From: Granulicella sp.
Lineage (GTDB): Bacteria; Acidobacteriota; Terriglobia; Terriglobales; Acidobacteriaceae
Length of the DNA: 9,982 nucleotides
NCBI GenBank assembly: GCA_003133205.1
Contig: PKWK01000242.1
Coordinates: forward strand, 1 to 9,982
Reading direction: 5' to 3'
Numbering within the stretch: the first letter of the stretch is position 1; every line of letters starts with the position of its first letter. The notes beneath the pieces were generated by a model. It was not told where the DNA came from, did no database searches, and saw nothing but the letters and a program-made list of their open reading frames with translations. A program made the translations under genes and the position numbers. This document shows, piece after piece, positions 1 through 5,786 of the stretch.

Positions 1-578
1 GAGTGGGCGGTGAAGAGGACGGGGAGTGTCGCACCGGCGTCGGCACAGGCTCGTGGGTAGGTGTCGATGAGGCGCTGGGCGAAGGCTTCGATGAGGGCGG
101 ACTCTTCGGGCCACTCTTCGACGAAGGTGAGGTCGATGGGTGGCGCTGCCGCGTCAGCTTCGAGGGCGGACATGAGGGCTCGGCGGTAGAGGCCGATGCT
201 GGTGCGGGAGTTCTGGGGGGCGAGGCAGATGGCGATGATACGAGTGACGCCGTCGGCGCGCATTTCGGCGACTACGTCGGCGATGTAGGGGTGCCAGTTG
301 CGCATGCCGGTGTAGACGCGGAGCGGGTGGCCGGCGGCGGCGAGAGCCTGCTCTAGGAGGTGAGCTTGTGTGAGCGTCCAGCGGGTGAGCGGTGGGGCTT
401 CGGGGCCGGGCGTTTCGCGGAGGCCGATCTGGGCGTAGCGATGCTGCAACTCTTCGACGACCTCGTGCGGGAGGGGGCGGCCGCCGGTGACCTTGGCGAG
501 GTATTCGGCCATCTCGCCGAGGACGTCGGGAGTTCCGTGGGCGAGGAGGAGGACGGCTGTGTGGTCGGGTTGGGACAT
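1..578 (-). CDS. hemH: Ferrochelatase, 3' end cut by the window edge
   Basis: Ferrochelatase inserts ferrous iron into the porphyrin ring, the terminal metal-insertion step of heme synthesis. I translated the minus strand from the ATG at 578: 192 complete codons are open with no stop, and the gene leaves the window. The protein begins MSQPDHTAVLLLAHGTPD, the family's N-terminal pattern, and continues with YAQIGLRETPGPEAPPLT (about residues 49-66), TGMRNWHPYIADVV (about 88-101) and a PQNSRTSIGLYRR segment (about 118-130). The last full codon is the His of FTAHS, which corresponds to the catalytic His of the family's (S/T)AHSLP motif. The C-terminal half is outside the window. The neighbour upstream, 154 bp away on the same strand, is hemE, which supports the heme assignment. 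No strong Shine-Dalgarno is visible before the ATG. Whether it acts on protoporphyrin or coproporphyrin cannot be told from this part. Confidence 0.93.
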   Translation of the reverse strand, partial: MSQPDHTAVLLLAHGTPDVLGEMAEYLAKVTGGRPLPHEVVEELQHRYAQIGLRETPGPEAPPLTRWTLTQAHLLEQALAAAGHPLRVYTGMRNWHPYIADVVAEMRADGVTRIIAICLAPQNSRTSIGLYRRALMSALEADAAAPPIDLTFVEEWPEESALIEAFAQRLIDTYPRACADAGATLPVLFTAH

Positions 579-677
579 GCTTGCATCATCGTATACGGTA
601 CTTCCCTGCCCCTCCACTTCGCTGCGTTTCGGTTGCAACGAAGGTGCGAGGAAGGCGGTTCGCGCGGGGGCGCGAAT

Positions 678-714
678 GACCCACCCTTTGCGATGAAGCT
701 GCAAACGATGGGCC
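678..714. repeat. Hairpin repeat between hemE and hemH, copy A
   Basis: Two 14-nt arms (678-691 and 701-714) pair at 11 of 14 positions around a 9-nt loop. A similar hairpin with the same arm and loop lengths lies at 2617-2653. Both have a GCGCG-rich stretch before them and a GGCCACCC or GGCACCC sequence at the right arm. It looks like a dispersed intergenic repeat family. In this position it could affect hemE-hemH mRNA processing or the relative level of hemH. Confidence 0.55.
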
Positions 715-732
715 ACCCGATTGTGTGGCTGA

Positions 733-2136
733 CTAGGCAGAGCGTTTGATTTGGTGGACTACCTCGAGGACGGCGTCGACTGGGGTGGTGGGGACGATGC
801 CGTGGCCGAGGTTGAAGATGTGGCCGGGGCGGCTGGCGGCCTGAGCCAGGATTTCGGCGACGCGGTTGTGGAGGACTTCTTCGGGGGCGAATAGGGTGAT
901 GGGGTCGAGGTTTCCCTGGACGGCGACTGAGTGGTTGAGGGTGCGCCAGGCTTGATCGAGGGGGGTGCGCCAGTCGAGGCCGAGGACGTCGGCGCCGGTT
1001 TCGCGCATGATGGGGAGGAGCGATGCGGTGTCTACGCCGAAGTAGATGACCGGGACACCGAGGGCCTGGATGCGGTGGATGAGTTCAGTGGTGGGGGCGA
1101 GGGCGTATTGGCGGTAGTCGGTGGGGGAGAGCGCGCCGACCCAGGAGTCGAAGACCTGGATTACGTCGGCGCCGGCTTCGACTTGCTGGGCGGCGTAGTC
1201 GACGAGGACGGTGATGAGCTTGTCCATGAGGATGGGCCAGGCGGCGGATTCGGGTTGTCCTGAGGGATTTGTGGCGCCACCGGCAAAATGCGGGGGTTCT
1301 TCGCTGCGCTCAGAATGACAATCCAAAGAAGTTGGGGTGGAGGCGTACATGAGGCGTTTGGTTTCGATGTAGTTGCGGGAGCTGCCGCCTTCGATTATGT
1401 AGGAGGCGAGGGTGAAGGGTGCGCCGCAGAAGCCGATGATGCCGAGCTGGTCTTGTGCACCGGGCGAAATTCCCTCCGGGGCTAAAGCCCCTTGTGAAGG
1501 TGTGACCCCAACGGACGGGCTGAAGCCCGTCCCTTTCAAAGCGAAGTGGGCGGCGACTTTCTCGATGGCGCGAGAGACGTAGAGGAGTTCGTCGGTGCGA
1601 TCGGTGCGGAGGGCGCGGGCCTGGGCGGCGGTGCGGATGGGGGAGTGGACGCAGGGGCCTTCGTTGGCGACGAACTCGAAGTCGAGACCCATGGGGGTGA
1701 AGGGGAGGAGGAGGTCGGCGAAGATGATGGCAGCGTCGACGCCGAGGCGCTCGGCGGCGGTGATAGTGACTTCGGCGGCGATTTCGGGGGTGCGGCAGAT
1801 TTCGAGCAGGGAGTGGTGCTTGCGGACGGCCATGTACTCGGGCATGTAGCGGCCGGCCTGGCGGAGGAACCAGACGGGTGTCCGGTCGACGGGAAGGCGG
1901 AGGCAAGCGCGAACAAAGCGGCTGCCGTTAGCCCCGGCAGCCGCTGCAGGTTGGTTTACCGCGGGAAGGTCCGCGGTCTGTCCCACTGTGGTCACTGCCC
2001 GATTAGGCCCGTCGAGTTCAGCGCCTGGGTTCACCTCTCGATTTGGCCCATCGAGTGGGGCGAACCCGGCCAGCGGTTCAGCTTGGTCGCAATCGGACCC
2101 GGGTGCAGCGGATGCTTGGTTCTGAAGTTGACTCAA
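733..2136 (-). CDS. hemE: Uroporphyrinogen decarboxylase with repeat-derived insertions
   Basis: HemE decarboxylates the four acetate side chains of uroporphyrinogen III to give coproporphyrinogen III in the cytoplasm. The family core starts near residue 72 and includes LPVDRTPVWFLRQAGRYMPEY (RQAGR at 92-96), the active-site Asp141 in IIFADLLLPF, Tyr246 in FTLASYIIEGG, VFDSWVG, LGLDWRT, QGNLDP and His445 in FNLGHGI. At 467 residues it is over 100 longer than usual (about 350). The excess sits in three places: an N-terminal extension (residues 1-71), an insert at about 201-230 and an insert at about 267-297. Both inserts are multiples of three, made of intergenic-type repeat DNA, and leave flanking family motifs intact. 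The start chosen is TTG at 2136, with GGGAG nine bases upstream. No ATG exists before the conserved core, and in-frame GTGs at residues 35, 49 and 52 are alternatives. hemH follows downstream. Confidence 0.93.
   Translation of the reverse strand: MSQLQNQASAAPGSDCDQAEPLAGFAPLDGPNREVNPGAELDGPNRAVTTVGQTADLPAVNQPAAAAGANGSRFVRACLRLPVDRTPVWFLRQAGRYMPEYMAVRKHHSLLEICRTPEIAAEVTITAAERLGVDAAIIFADLLLPFTPMGLDFEFVANEGPCVHSPIRTAAQARALRTDRTDELLYVSRAIEKVAAHFALKGTGFSPSVGVTPSQGALAPEGISPGAQDQLGIIGFCGAPFTLASYIIEGGSSRNYIETKRLMYASTPTSLDCHSERSEEPPHFAGGATNPSGQPESAAWPILMDKLITVLVDYAAQQVEAGADVIQVFDSWVGALSPTDYRQYALAPTTELIHRIQALGVPVIYFGVDTASLLPIMRETGADVLGLDWRTPLDQAWRTLNHSVAVQGNLDPITLFAPEEVLHNRVAEILAQAASRPGHIFNLGHGIVPTTPVDAVLEVVHQIKRSA
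1246..1338 (-). repeat. In-frame CHSERSEE-type repeat inside hemE
   Basis: This 93-bp stretch encodes about residues 267-297 of HemE, between the family segments KRLMYAS and AAWPILMDKL, where ordinary HemE proteins have no such insert. Read on the minus strand it contains CATTCTGAGCGCAGCGAAGA, translated CHSERSEE. From memory this is a widespread intergenic repeat that often appears in bacterial genomes and is sometimes mis-translated as short proteins. Here it has no stop in the hemE frame. Limits are approximate and inferred from the expected HemE alignment. Confidence 0.75.
1447..1536 (-). repeat. In-frame double-hairpin repeat inside hemE
   Basis: This 90-bp stretch encodes about residues 201-230 of HemE, between AAHFAL and LGIIGFCGAPF. 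It holds two strong palindromes: GGGGCT/AGCCCC at 1478-1491 around AA, and GACGGGC/GCCCGTC at 1514-1531 around TGAA. Paired 'gggctaaagccc' and 'acgggctgaagcccgt' hairpins of this kind are, to my knowledge, typical intergenic repeats of acidobacterial genomes. It is read through in frame as a Gly/Ser/Pro-rich loop. Limits are inferred from the expected HemE alignment. Confidence 0.72.
1917..1945. repeat. Perfect 11-bp hairpin at the edge of the hemE core
   Basis: The arms 1917-1927 and 1935-1945 are perfectly complementary around a 7-nt loop. On the mRNA (minus strand) it encodes the Ala-rich AAAAGANGS stretch just before the conserved HemE core. It marks the border between the non-conserved N-terminal extension and the enzyme proper, and may be a former intergenic element now within the reading frame. 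Confidence 0.65.
2000..2055 (-). repeat. Duplicated 17-bp motif in the hemE N-terminal extension
   Basis: Positions 2000-2016 and 2039-2055 match at 15 of 17 bases, 39 bp (13 codons) apart, so both encode LDGPNR followed by E-V or A-V. The second copy is also palindromic, with CTCGAT (2037-2042) and ATCGAG (2050-2055) as perfect arms. This points to duplicated repeat DNA rather than a functional protein domain. Confidence 0.6.
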
Positions 2137-2248
2137 TGGCTTGGTCTCCCAACCATCGAGCGTAGCATCCTCCGGGGTACCGGCGAAAATCCTTGTATGG
2201 TGCGGGTGGCGGGCGCTGAGGCCACGACACCGTGGTTGAGACGGCGGC

Positions 2249-2446
2249 TTACTTCACGCGGCCGTTGTGGAAGGGGACGCTGTCGGCGATGCCTACAGCA
2301 AAGGTTGTGGGCGAAAGCGTGAAGGGAGCGATCTCGGCGCCACGCTGTGCGCTCACCATCGCCTGGGCTGGGGCGACTCGTGCGGTTGCGAGCAGAATTC
2401 CGAGGAAGAACGCGGACTTCGAGATCGTGCTCAGCGTATTCCGCAT
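2249..2446 (-). CDS. Small predicted secreted protein (65 aa)
   Basis: I do not recognise a named family. The ATG at 2446 is preceded by AAGG six bases upstream, a good ribosome binding site. The product starts with a typical Sec signal peptide: MRNTLSTISK, a hydrophobic run SAFFLGILLATARV, then A-P-A-Q-A, suggesting cleavage after AQA near residue 29. The mature part would be only about 36 residues, including MVSAQRGAEIAPFTLSP. The phrase QRGAEIAPF resembles the first mature residues of some outer-membrane beta-barrel proteins, so this could be the stub of a longer barrel gene that has lost its C-terminus. The codons end at TAA. hemE starts about 110 bp downstream on the same strand. The leader contains a strong RNA fold (2464-2517). 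Confidence 0.55.
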   Translation of the reverse strand: MRNTLSTISKSAFFLGILLATARVAPAQAMVSAQRGAEIAPFTLSPTTFAVGIADSVPFHNGRVK

Positions 2447-2463
2447 GAGGTACCTTGGGGTTT

Positions 2464-2517
2464 GTGGTCGAGTGCTGCAACTCTTGGGAGTGCGGTCAGA
2501 ACCGCAGCCTCGACCAC
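2464..2517 (-). promoter_or_regulatory. Structured 5' leader of the small secreted gene
   Basis: The arms 2464-2472 and 2509-2517 pair perfectly over 9 bp. The stem continues with GCTGC (2474-2478) against GCAGC (2504-2508) after a single bulged base, giving 14 bp. Inside, ACTC/GAGT (2480-2491) can form a small hairpin. A different hairpin, TGCGGT/ACCGCA (2491-2506), competes for part of the same sequence. The fold ends 17 bases before the ATG at 2446 and so lies next to the ribosome binding site. Its conservation and function are unknown. On the plus strand it is followed by a T-rich stretch, so a terminator reading in that direction is an alternative. Confidence 0.5.
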
Positions 2518-2616
2518 TTGTTTCTCTTTAAACTTTGCCCCGTATGAGCCTTGTACGTTATCCCCTATCGGTGCCATCGGGGTACAACTTTAGGCGAGGT
2601 GATGCGCGAGCGCGAG

Positions 2617-2653
2617 AACCTACTCATCGCGGTGAGACTGCGATGAATGGGGC
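2617..2653. repeat. Hairpin repeat downstream of purS, copy B
   Basis: The arms 2617-2630 and 2640-2653 pair at 10 of 14 positions (the inner seven, CATCGC plus one, are perfect) around a 9-nt loop, the same geometry as the copy at 678-714. It lies 37 bp beyond the purS stop codon and could act as a weak terminator or mRNA stabiliser, though no T-run follows on the minus strand. Confidence 0.55.
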
Positions 2654-2689
2654 ACCCTATTCAGGGTTGGGTTTGGCGAAGAGATGGAG

Positions 2690-2941
2690 TCAGGGTTCGA
2701 GGCGGAAGGTGAACTCTTCGATGACGGGGTTCGTCAGAACCTCGTGGGCGATGCGCTCGACTTCAAGCTGCGCCTGGGTTGGATTCTGGGCGAGCGAGTC
2801 TTCGAGGGTGAGCAGGAAGTATTTTCCCTGGCGGACGTCGGCGATGCCTTTGTACTCCATGCGGCGGAGTGCGCCGGCGACGGTCTGGCCCTGGGCATCG
2901 AGCACGGACCGCTTCAAAGTGACGTAAACATGCGCCTTCAT
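2690..2941 (-). CDS. purS: Phosphoribosylformylglycinamidine synthase subunit PurS
   Basis: PurS is the small subunit of the three-part FGAM synthase (PurS, PurQ, PurL), which converts FGAR to FGAM in purine synthesis and helps pass ammonia from PurQ to PurL. The 83-residue product has the full family length and pattern: MKAHVYVTLKRSVLDAQGQT at the start, then VAGALRRMEYKGIADVRQGKYF, the central helix ending in AQLEVERIAHEVLTNPVIEEF, and the final strand FTFRLEP. The ATG at 2941 has no clear Shine-Dalgarno but sits eight bases after a perfect TATAAT. No purQ or purL follows: the next gene on the strand is an unrelated secreted protein after more than 240 bp, so the partners must be elsewhere. 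ppa is divergent. Confidence 0.93.
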   Translation of the reverse strand: MKAHVYVTLKRSVLDAQGQTVAGALRRMEYKGIADVRQGKYFLLTLEDSLAQNPTQAQLEVERIAHEVLTNPVIEEFTFRLEP

Positions 2942-2949
2942 GAGGTCTG

Positions 2950-2955
2950 ATTATA
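2950..2955 (-). promoter_or_regulatory. TATAAT box directly before purS
   Basis: The minus strand reads TATAAT from 2955 to 2950, with only eight bases before the purS ATG. If used as a -10 element, transcription would start at or within a base or two of the ATG, giving a leaderless mRNA, which would explain the missing Shine-Dalgarno. No good -35 is seen 16-18 bases upstream. A related TATAAG box lies exactly 40 bp further upstream (2990-2995) within a 9-bp direct repeat (2951-2959 and 2991-2999). Confidence 0.4.
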
Positions 2956-3083
2956 GACTTAGAAGTGGGCCTGTTTGCGATCTGGCGGTCTTATAGACTG
3001 GATGGACGTGTAGCCCTGCACCGGCCGATGTGAATTTCAACCTACCAACAAATGCTTCCGCCTGAGACGAGACCCTAGACACT

Positions 3084-3638
3084 ATGACGAATTACCTGGA
3101 ACTGCCGGTTGGGGATCAAAGCCCCGAAGTGATCAACGCCGTCATTGAGATTCCGCTTGAGGGCATCAACAAGTATGAGTACGACAAGCAGTTTCATGTG
3201 TTCCGGCTGGATCGGAATCTGTATTCGCCGGTGCATTATCCGGGCGACTATGGATTTGTTCCGAGCACGCTGGCGAGCGATGGCGACCCGCTGGATGTCC
3301 TGGTGCTGGTGGACGCGCCGAGCTTCTCGGGATGCGTACAGGCGGTGCGGCCGATCGGCATGCTGGAGATGATGGACCAGGGGCTGGCCGACGAGAAGAT
3401 CCTGTGCGTGGGCAAGAACAACCCGCGATACAAAGATGTCTGGAACTACTCGGAGATCTACCCGCACATGCTGAAGGAGATCACGCACTTCTTCGCGATC
3501 TACAAGGACCTGGAAGGCAAGCGGGTGGAGGTAAAGGGCTGGCGAGACGCCTCCATCGCGCGCAGCAAGGTGGCTGAGGCGCAGCAGCGGTTCATCGACA
3601 ACAAGACGAACCCTGAGCCGAAGCCACAGCCGAAGTAG
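3084..3638 (+). CDS. ppa: Inorganic pyrophosphatase, family I
   Basis: This soluble cytoplasmic enzyme hydrolyses pyrophosphate to two phosphates, pulling biosynthetic reactions forward. The product is 184 residues, close to the bacterial norm of about 175. It carries IPLEGINKYEYD (catalytic-site Lys30), the YSPVHYPGDYGFVPSTL strand-turn region (48-63) and the metal-binding signature DGDPLDVLVL (Asp66, Asp68, Asp71). Further acidic metal ligands are Asp98 and Asp103, and the C-terminal VEVKGW matches the family. The short Pro/Lys-rich tail after residue 173 is not conserved. The ATG at 3084 has only a weak purine-rich stretch before it. An intrinsic terminator follows 28 bp after the stop, so this is probably a single-gene unit. 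The gene is divergent from purS and convergent with the lipoprotein gene at 3734. Confidence 0.96.
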   Translation: MTNYLELPVGDQSPEVINAVIEIPLEGINKYEYDKQFHVFRLDRNLYSPVHYPGDYGFVPSTLASDGDPLDVLVLVDAPSFSGCVQAVRPIGMLEMMDQGLADEKILCVGKNNPRYKDVWNYSEIYPHMLKEITHFFAIYKDLEGKRVEVKGWRDASIARSKVAEAQQRFIDNKTNPEPKPQPK

Positions 3639-3666
3639 AAGCGGGAATGGGGAGCGTTAAGCCAGG

Positions 3667-3698
3667 AAGGGCCGCCTATGAGGGCGGCCCTTTCCTTT
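3667..3698 (+). terminator. Intrinsic terminator of ppa
   Basis: AAGGGCCGCC (3667-3676) and GGCGGCCCTT (3683-3692) form a perfect 10-bp stem around a 6-nt loop, followed by TCCTTT. The T tract is broken but the stem is very stable. It separates ppa from the convergent lipoprotein gene and might also stop transcripts from the minus strand, where the tail is less U-rich. Confidence 0.85.
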
Positions 3699-3733
3699 GC
3701 TTGAAGATCGTGAAGATTGACCGCACGATCGCT

Positions 3734-4723
3734 TTAGTAGATGCCGACGTAGGCGTAGGAGAGGTGACTGCCGGAGGCGGCAGTAATGGTCGGGAGCTGT
3801 TGGGAGGTCATCCACACGACGGGCAGAGGACTGGGGATGGTCGTCGGAGCGGTATAGACGCCGTTTTGGGTAATGGTGCCCAAGGTGGCATTGCCACCAA
3901 CAACCTGAGAGGCGGTAGAGAAGGGAGCAGGGCCGACCGACCAGACGGGCGTGTTGTCGGCGGTATAGAGGGGGTACTGCGTTCCCGCGATGAGGCAGCC
4001 GGCCGTGGTGGTGCAGGGCACCGCTCCGACCACACCGCCGTAGAACGCGAAGCTGGTTCCACGCGCAACATTTACGATGGGGGCGGTGATACCAGTCGGT
4101 GTGGCGGGCATAGCGGGAACCAGATAGAGCGACGGCGAACTGTACACCTGGAACAACTGGTACGCGACGGCCACAGCGGATGGGTTTGAAGGATCGCTTG
4201 GCACGGAGGCCTGCAGCAAGGTATCGCCCTGCGGGATGCCGACTTGCGGCACTCCGTTGTAGGTCCATTGGAAGGACTGCGCCTGCTGGAGGGCCGCACC
4301 GGAATAGATCGGTAGACTGCCGGGGGCGGAGTAGTAGATGGTGTTGCCGCTAGCCGCGGTAATCGTGCCGACTGAGGAGCCGGACTCACCGACCGGCGTC
4401 GAAGTGCCGGTTGGGGGGCTGTCGATGCTGCCGAGGTTGGGCTGAGGGAAGATGGTCCAGGTAATGTTCACCGGAGCGTTTGTGACCGTCGCCGTGATAA
4501 GGACGGTGCCGCCCTGACCCCCGCCGTACGGCATGTACAACGCTGCCGGATTCGCCGGATTAAAGTTGATTCCTCCAGGGCAGTCGGAGCATTGGATTGG
4601 GACTGTGTTGAAATTGATGGTCACGTTCTGATAGCTGAAACCTGCAGGACCTGCACAACTGGTCAGGGGATAGGTGGCGACGGCGGTTATGGCTACGACG
4701 AGAATCTTCAAGCAAAGTTTCAT
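3734..4723 (-). CDS. Predicted Ig-like repeat lipoprotein
   Basis: A 329-residue protein of unknown function. It begins with MKLCLKILVVAITAV and ends its signal peptide in a lipobox, Leu20-Thr-Ser-Cys23, so it is predicted to be lipidated on Cys23 and anchored to a membrane, probably facing the periplasm or cell surface. The mature part is rich in Thr, Ser, Gly and Pro and looks like Ig-like beta-sandwich units. One unit runs over about 70-155, with the NITWTIFPQP strand and GTITAASGNTIYYSAP. Another is at about 225-329, with TPVWSVG and LGTITQNGVYTAP. The 'W-x-V ... G-T-I ... Y-x-A-P' signature recurs in the damaged gene at 5045-5736, so the two are probably paralogues. Scattered Cys pairs (CSDC at about 45-48) may form disulfides. 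The ATG at 4723 follows AAGGA at a spacing of eight bases. Adhesion or matrix roles are only a guess. Confidence 0.85.
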   Translation of the reverse strand: MKLCLKILVVAITAVATYPLTSCAGPAGFSYQNVTINFNTVPIQCSDCPGGINFNPANPAALYMPYGGGQGGTVLITATVTNAPVNITWTIFPQPNLGSIDSPPTGTSTPVGESGSSVGTITAASGNTIYYSAPGSLPIYSGAALQQAQSFQWTYNGVPQVGIPQGDTLLQASVPSDPSNPSAVAVAYQLFQVYSSPSLYLVPAMPATPTGITAPIVNVARGTSFAFYGGVVGAVPCTTTAGCLIAGTQYPLYTADNTPVWSVGPAPFSTASQVVGGNATLGTITQNGVYTAPTTIPSPLPVVWMTSQQLPTITAASGSHLSYAYVGIY

Positions 4724-5044
4724 TGGAGGAATCCTTTGTAATCCGGAACCAGAGAAGCATATCTAAAATTTGGGGTTCGCGAAAGTAATTTTTTGTGGCG
4801 GGCAGGCTCCACGCCATACCTGACTGGCTGTGGTCGACTTGCTTAGAGACAGGAACTGTACCATCTGGCCGTCACGACACGCCAGATATATGTATTGACA
4901 GGCCAGGTAACAGGATATGGGCGGGGATTGATCCGTTGCCGGAGGGACTGACGAGCGTGCCGGCTGCGGGATGAAAGGGGTGGGCCGGGTGGCAGGGGCA
5001 CCGACTGCGGGACCGAGTTTGCGAGGGTGGTGGTCAAAGTCTGG
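4724..5044. other. Intergenic stretch between two lipoprotein genes
   Basis: About 320 bp with no convincing gene. It contains a 7-bp inverted repeat, ATCTGGC (4863-4869) and GCCAGAT (4881-4887), with an 11-nt loop, which lacks a T-run and lies too far from the upstream stop to be called a terminator. The part next to the 4723 start (about 4760-4800) is AT-rich on either side of an AATTTTTTGT run and probably holds the promoter of that gene, but I see no box pair with good spacing. A 64-codon minus-strand frame at 4843-5037 has no ribosome binding site and no protein-like pattern. Confidence 0.5.
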
Positions 5045-5736
5045 CTAGTGCAGGGATATGACCGAAGAGGCGGTCTTGGTGGGGTCGGCCTGGGAGATCA
5101 CGGTAATGGTGACGGTGTTGCCGCTCATTGGCATATTCGCGGGTGCGACATAGGTGCCAGCCGTATTGATGGTCCCGGTGGTGGTCGAGCCGCCGGCAAA
5201 ACCGTTGACGTACCAGGTGAGGGCGTTGTTGATGTTGCCGACGGCGTAGCCAAAGAACTGCTGGGCGGAGCCGAGGGCGACATTGGCCGTCGCGGGCGAG
5301 AGGCCCACCGTAATCGAGGGAGCGGTGATGACAAAGCTGACCGAGTCGGGCGAGGTGGGGATTGAAGTTCCCGGAGGATCGGCTACTCTGACGTTCACCG
5401 TGACTGTGCCCTGCGCGATTCCTGTGGGAGTGGCGCTGTAGATGGGCGGCGTCGCGGGGCGGTGTAGAGGATCGAGGTGCTTGAACCGGTGACGGGGGTC
5501 AGGGTGCCGGCATTGTTGGCAAGGGCGGCATCCAAGATGCTCCACTGAGGGAGGCTGAGATTATTGGAGACGGTTCCGGTGAACACGACGGTCGTTCCAA
5601 CCGCGACTGTACCTGGTCGAGGTGACATGGTGACCCCAAGGTAGACGGGGGGCAACATGACTGAATTGCTACAACCACTGAGAGCGATTGCGGAGGCGAT
5701 CGCGACCGAGCAAAGAATCCTTGAGCAGGTTCCCAT
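5045..5736 (-). pseudogene. Ig-like lipoprotein gene split by a one-base frameshift
   Basis: From the ATG at 5736 the frame gives MGTCSRILCS and a hydrophobic run ending in the lipobox Leu19-Ser-Gly-Cys22, then an Ig-like unit (VGTTVVFTGTVSNN, QWSILDAALANN, GTLTPVTG, SILYTAP). At about 5456-5459 the homology leaves this frame and continues in the next one as ATPPIYSATPTGIAQGTVTV and a second Ig-like unit (VALGSAQQFFGYAVGN, ALTWYVNG, GTINTAGTYVAPANMP), ending in ISLH and TAG. Adding one G to the GGGG run (5456-5459) restores a single frame of 230 codons. Promoter and signal peptide are intact, so the loss is recent, a sequencing error, or a phase-variable tract. The likely paralogue at 3734-4723 is intact. 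Function unknown; surface-exposed lipoprotein inferred. Confidence 0.8.
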
Positions 5737-5786
5737 GAGCAGAGCTCTTTTCAAACGGCAATTCGTTTCAAATGACACTCGCGGCC

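Noticed and set aside
1546..2322. Long plus-strand open frame of 258 codons
   Set aside because: It is the antisense shadow of hemE; the opposite strand carries clear HemE motifs, and this frame is low-complexity Gly/Asp/Glu-rich.
2133..2480. Minus-strand frame of 115 codons overlapping the small secreted gene
   Set aside because: It covers the structured leader and reads Arg/His/Pro-rich sequence without a domain; the overlapping 65-codon frame has a ribosome binding site and signal peptide.
2464..2517. Hammerhead ribozyme or known riboswitch
   Set aside because: There is a long closing stem and an internal hairpin, but no CUGAUGA/GAAA core and no riboswitch consensus that I recognise.
4843..5037. 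Minus-strand 64-codon frame in the lipoprotein intergenic gap
   Set aside because: No Shine-Dalgarno and a Pro/Arg/Ser-rich composition that looks non-coding.
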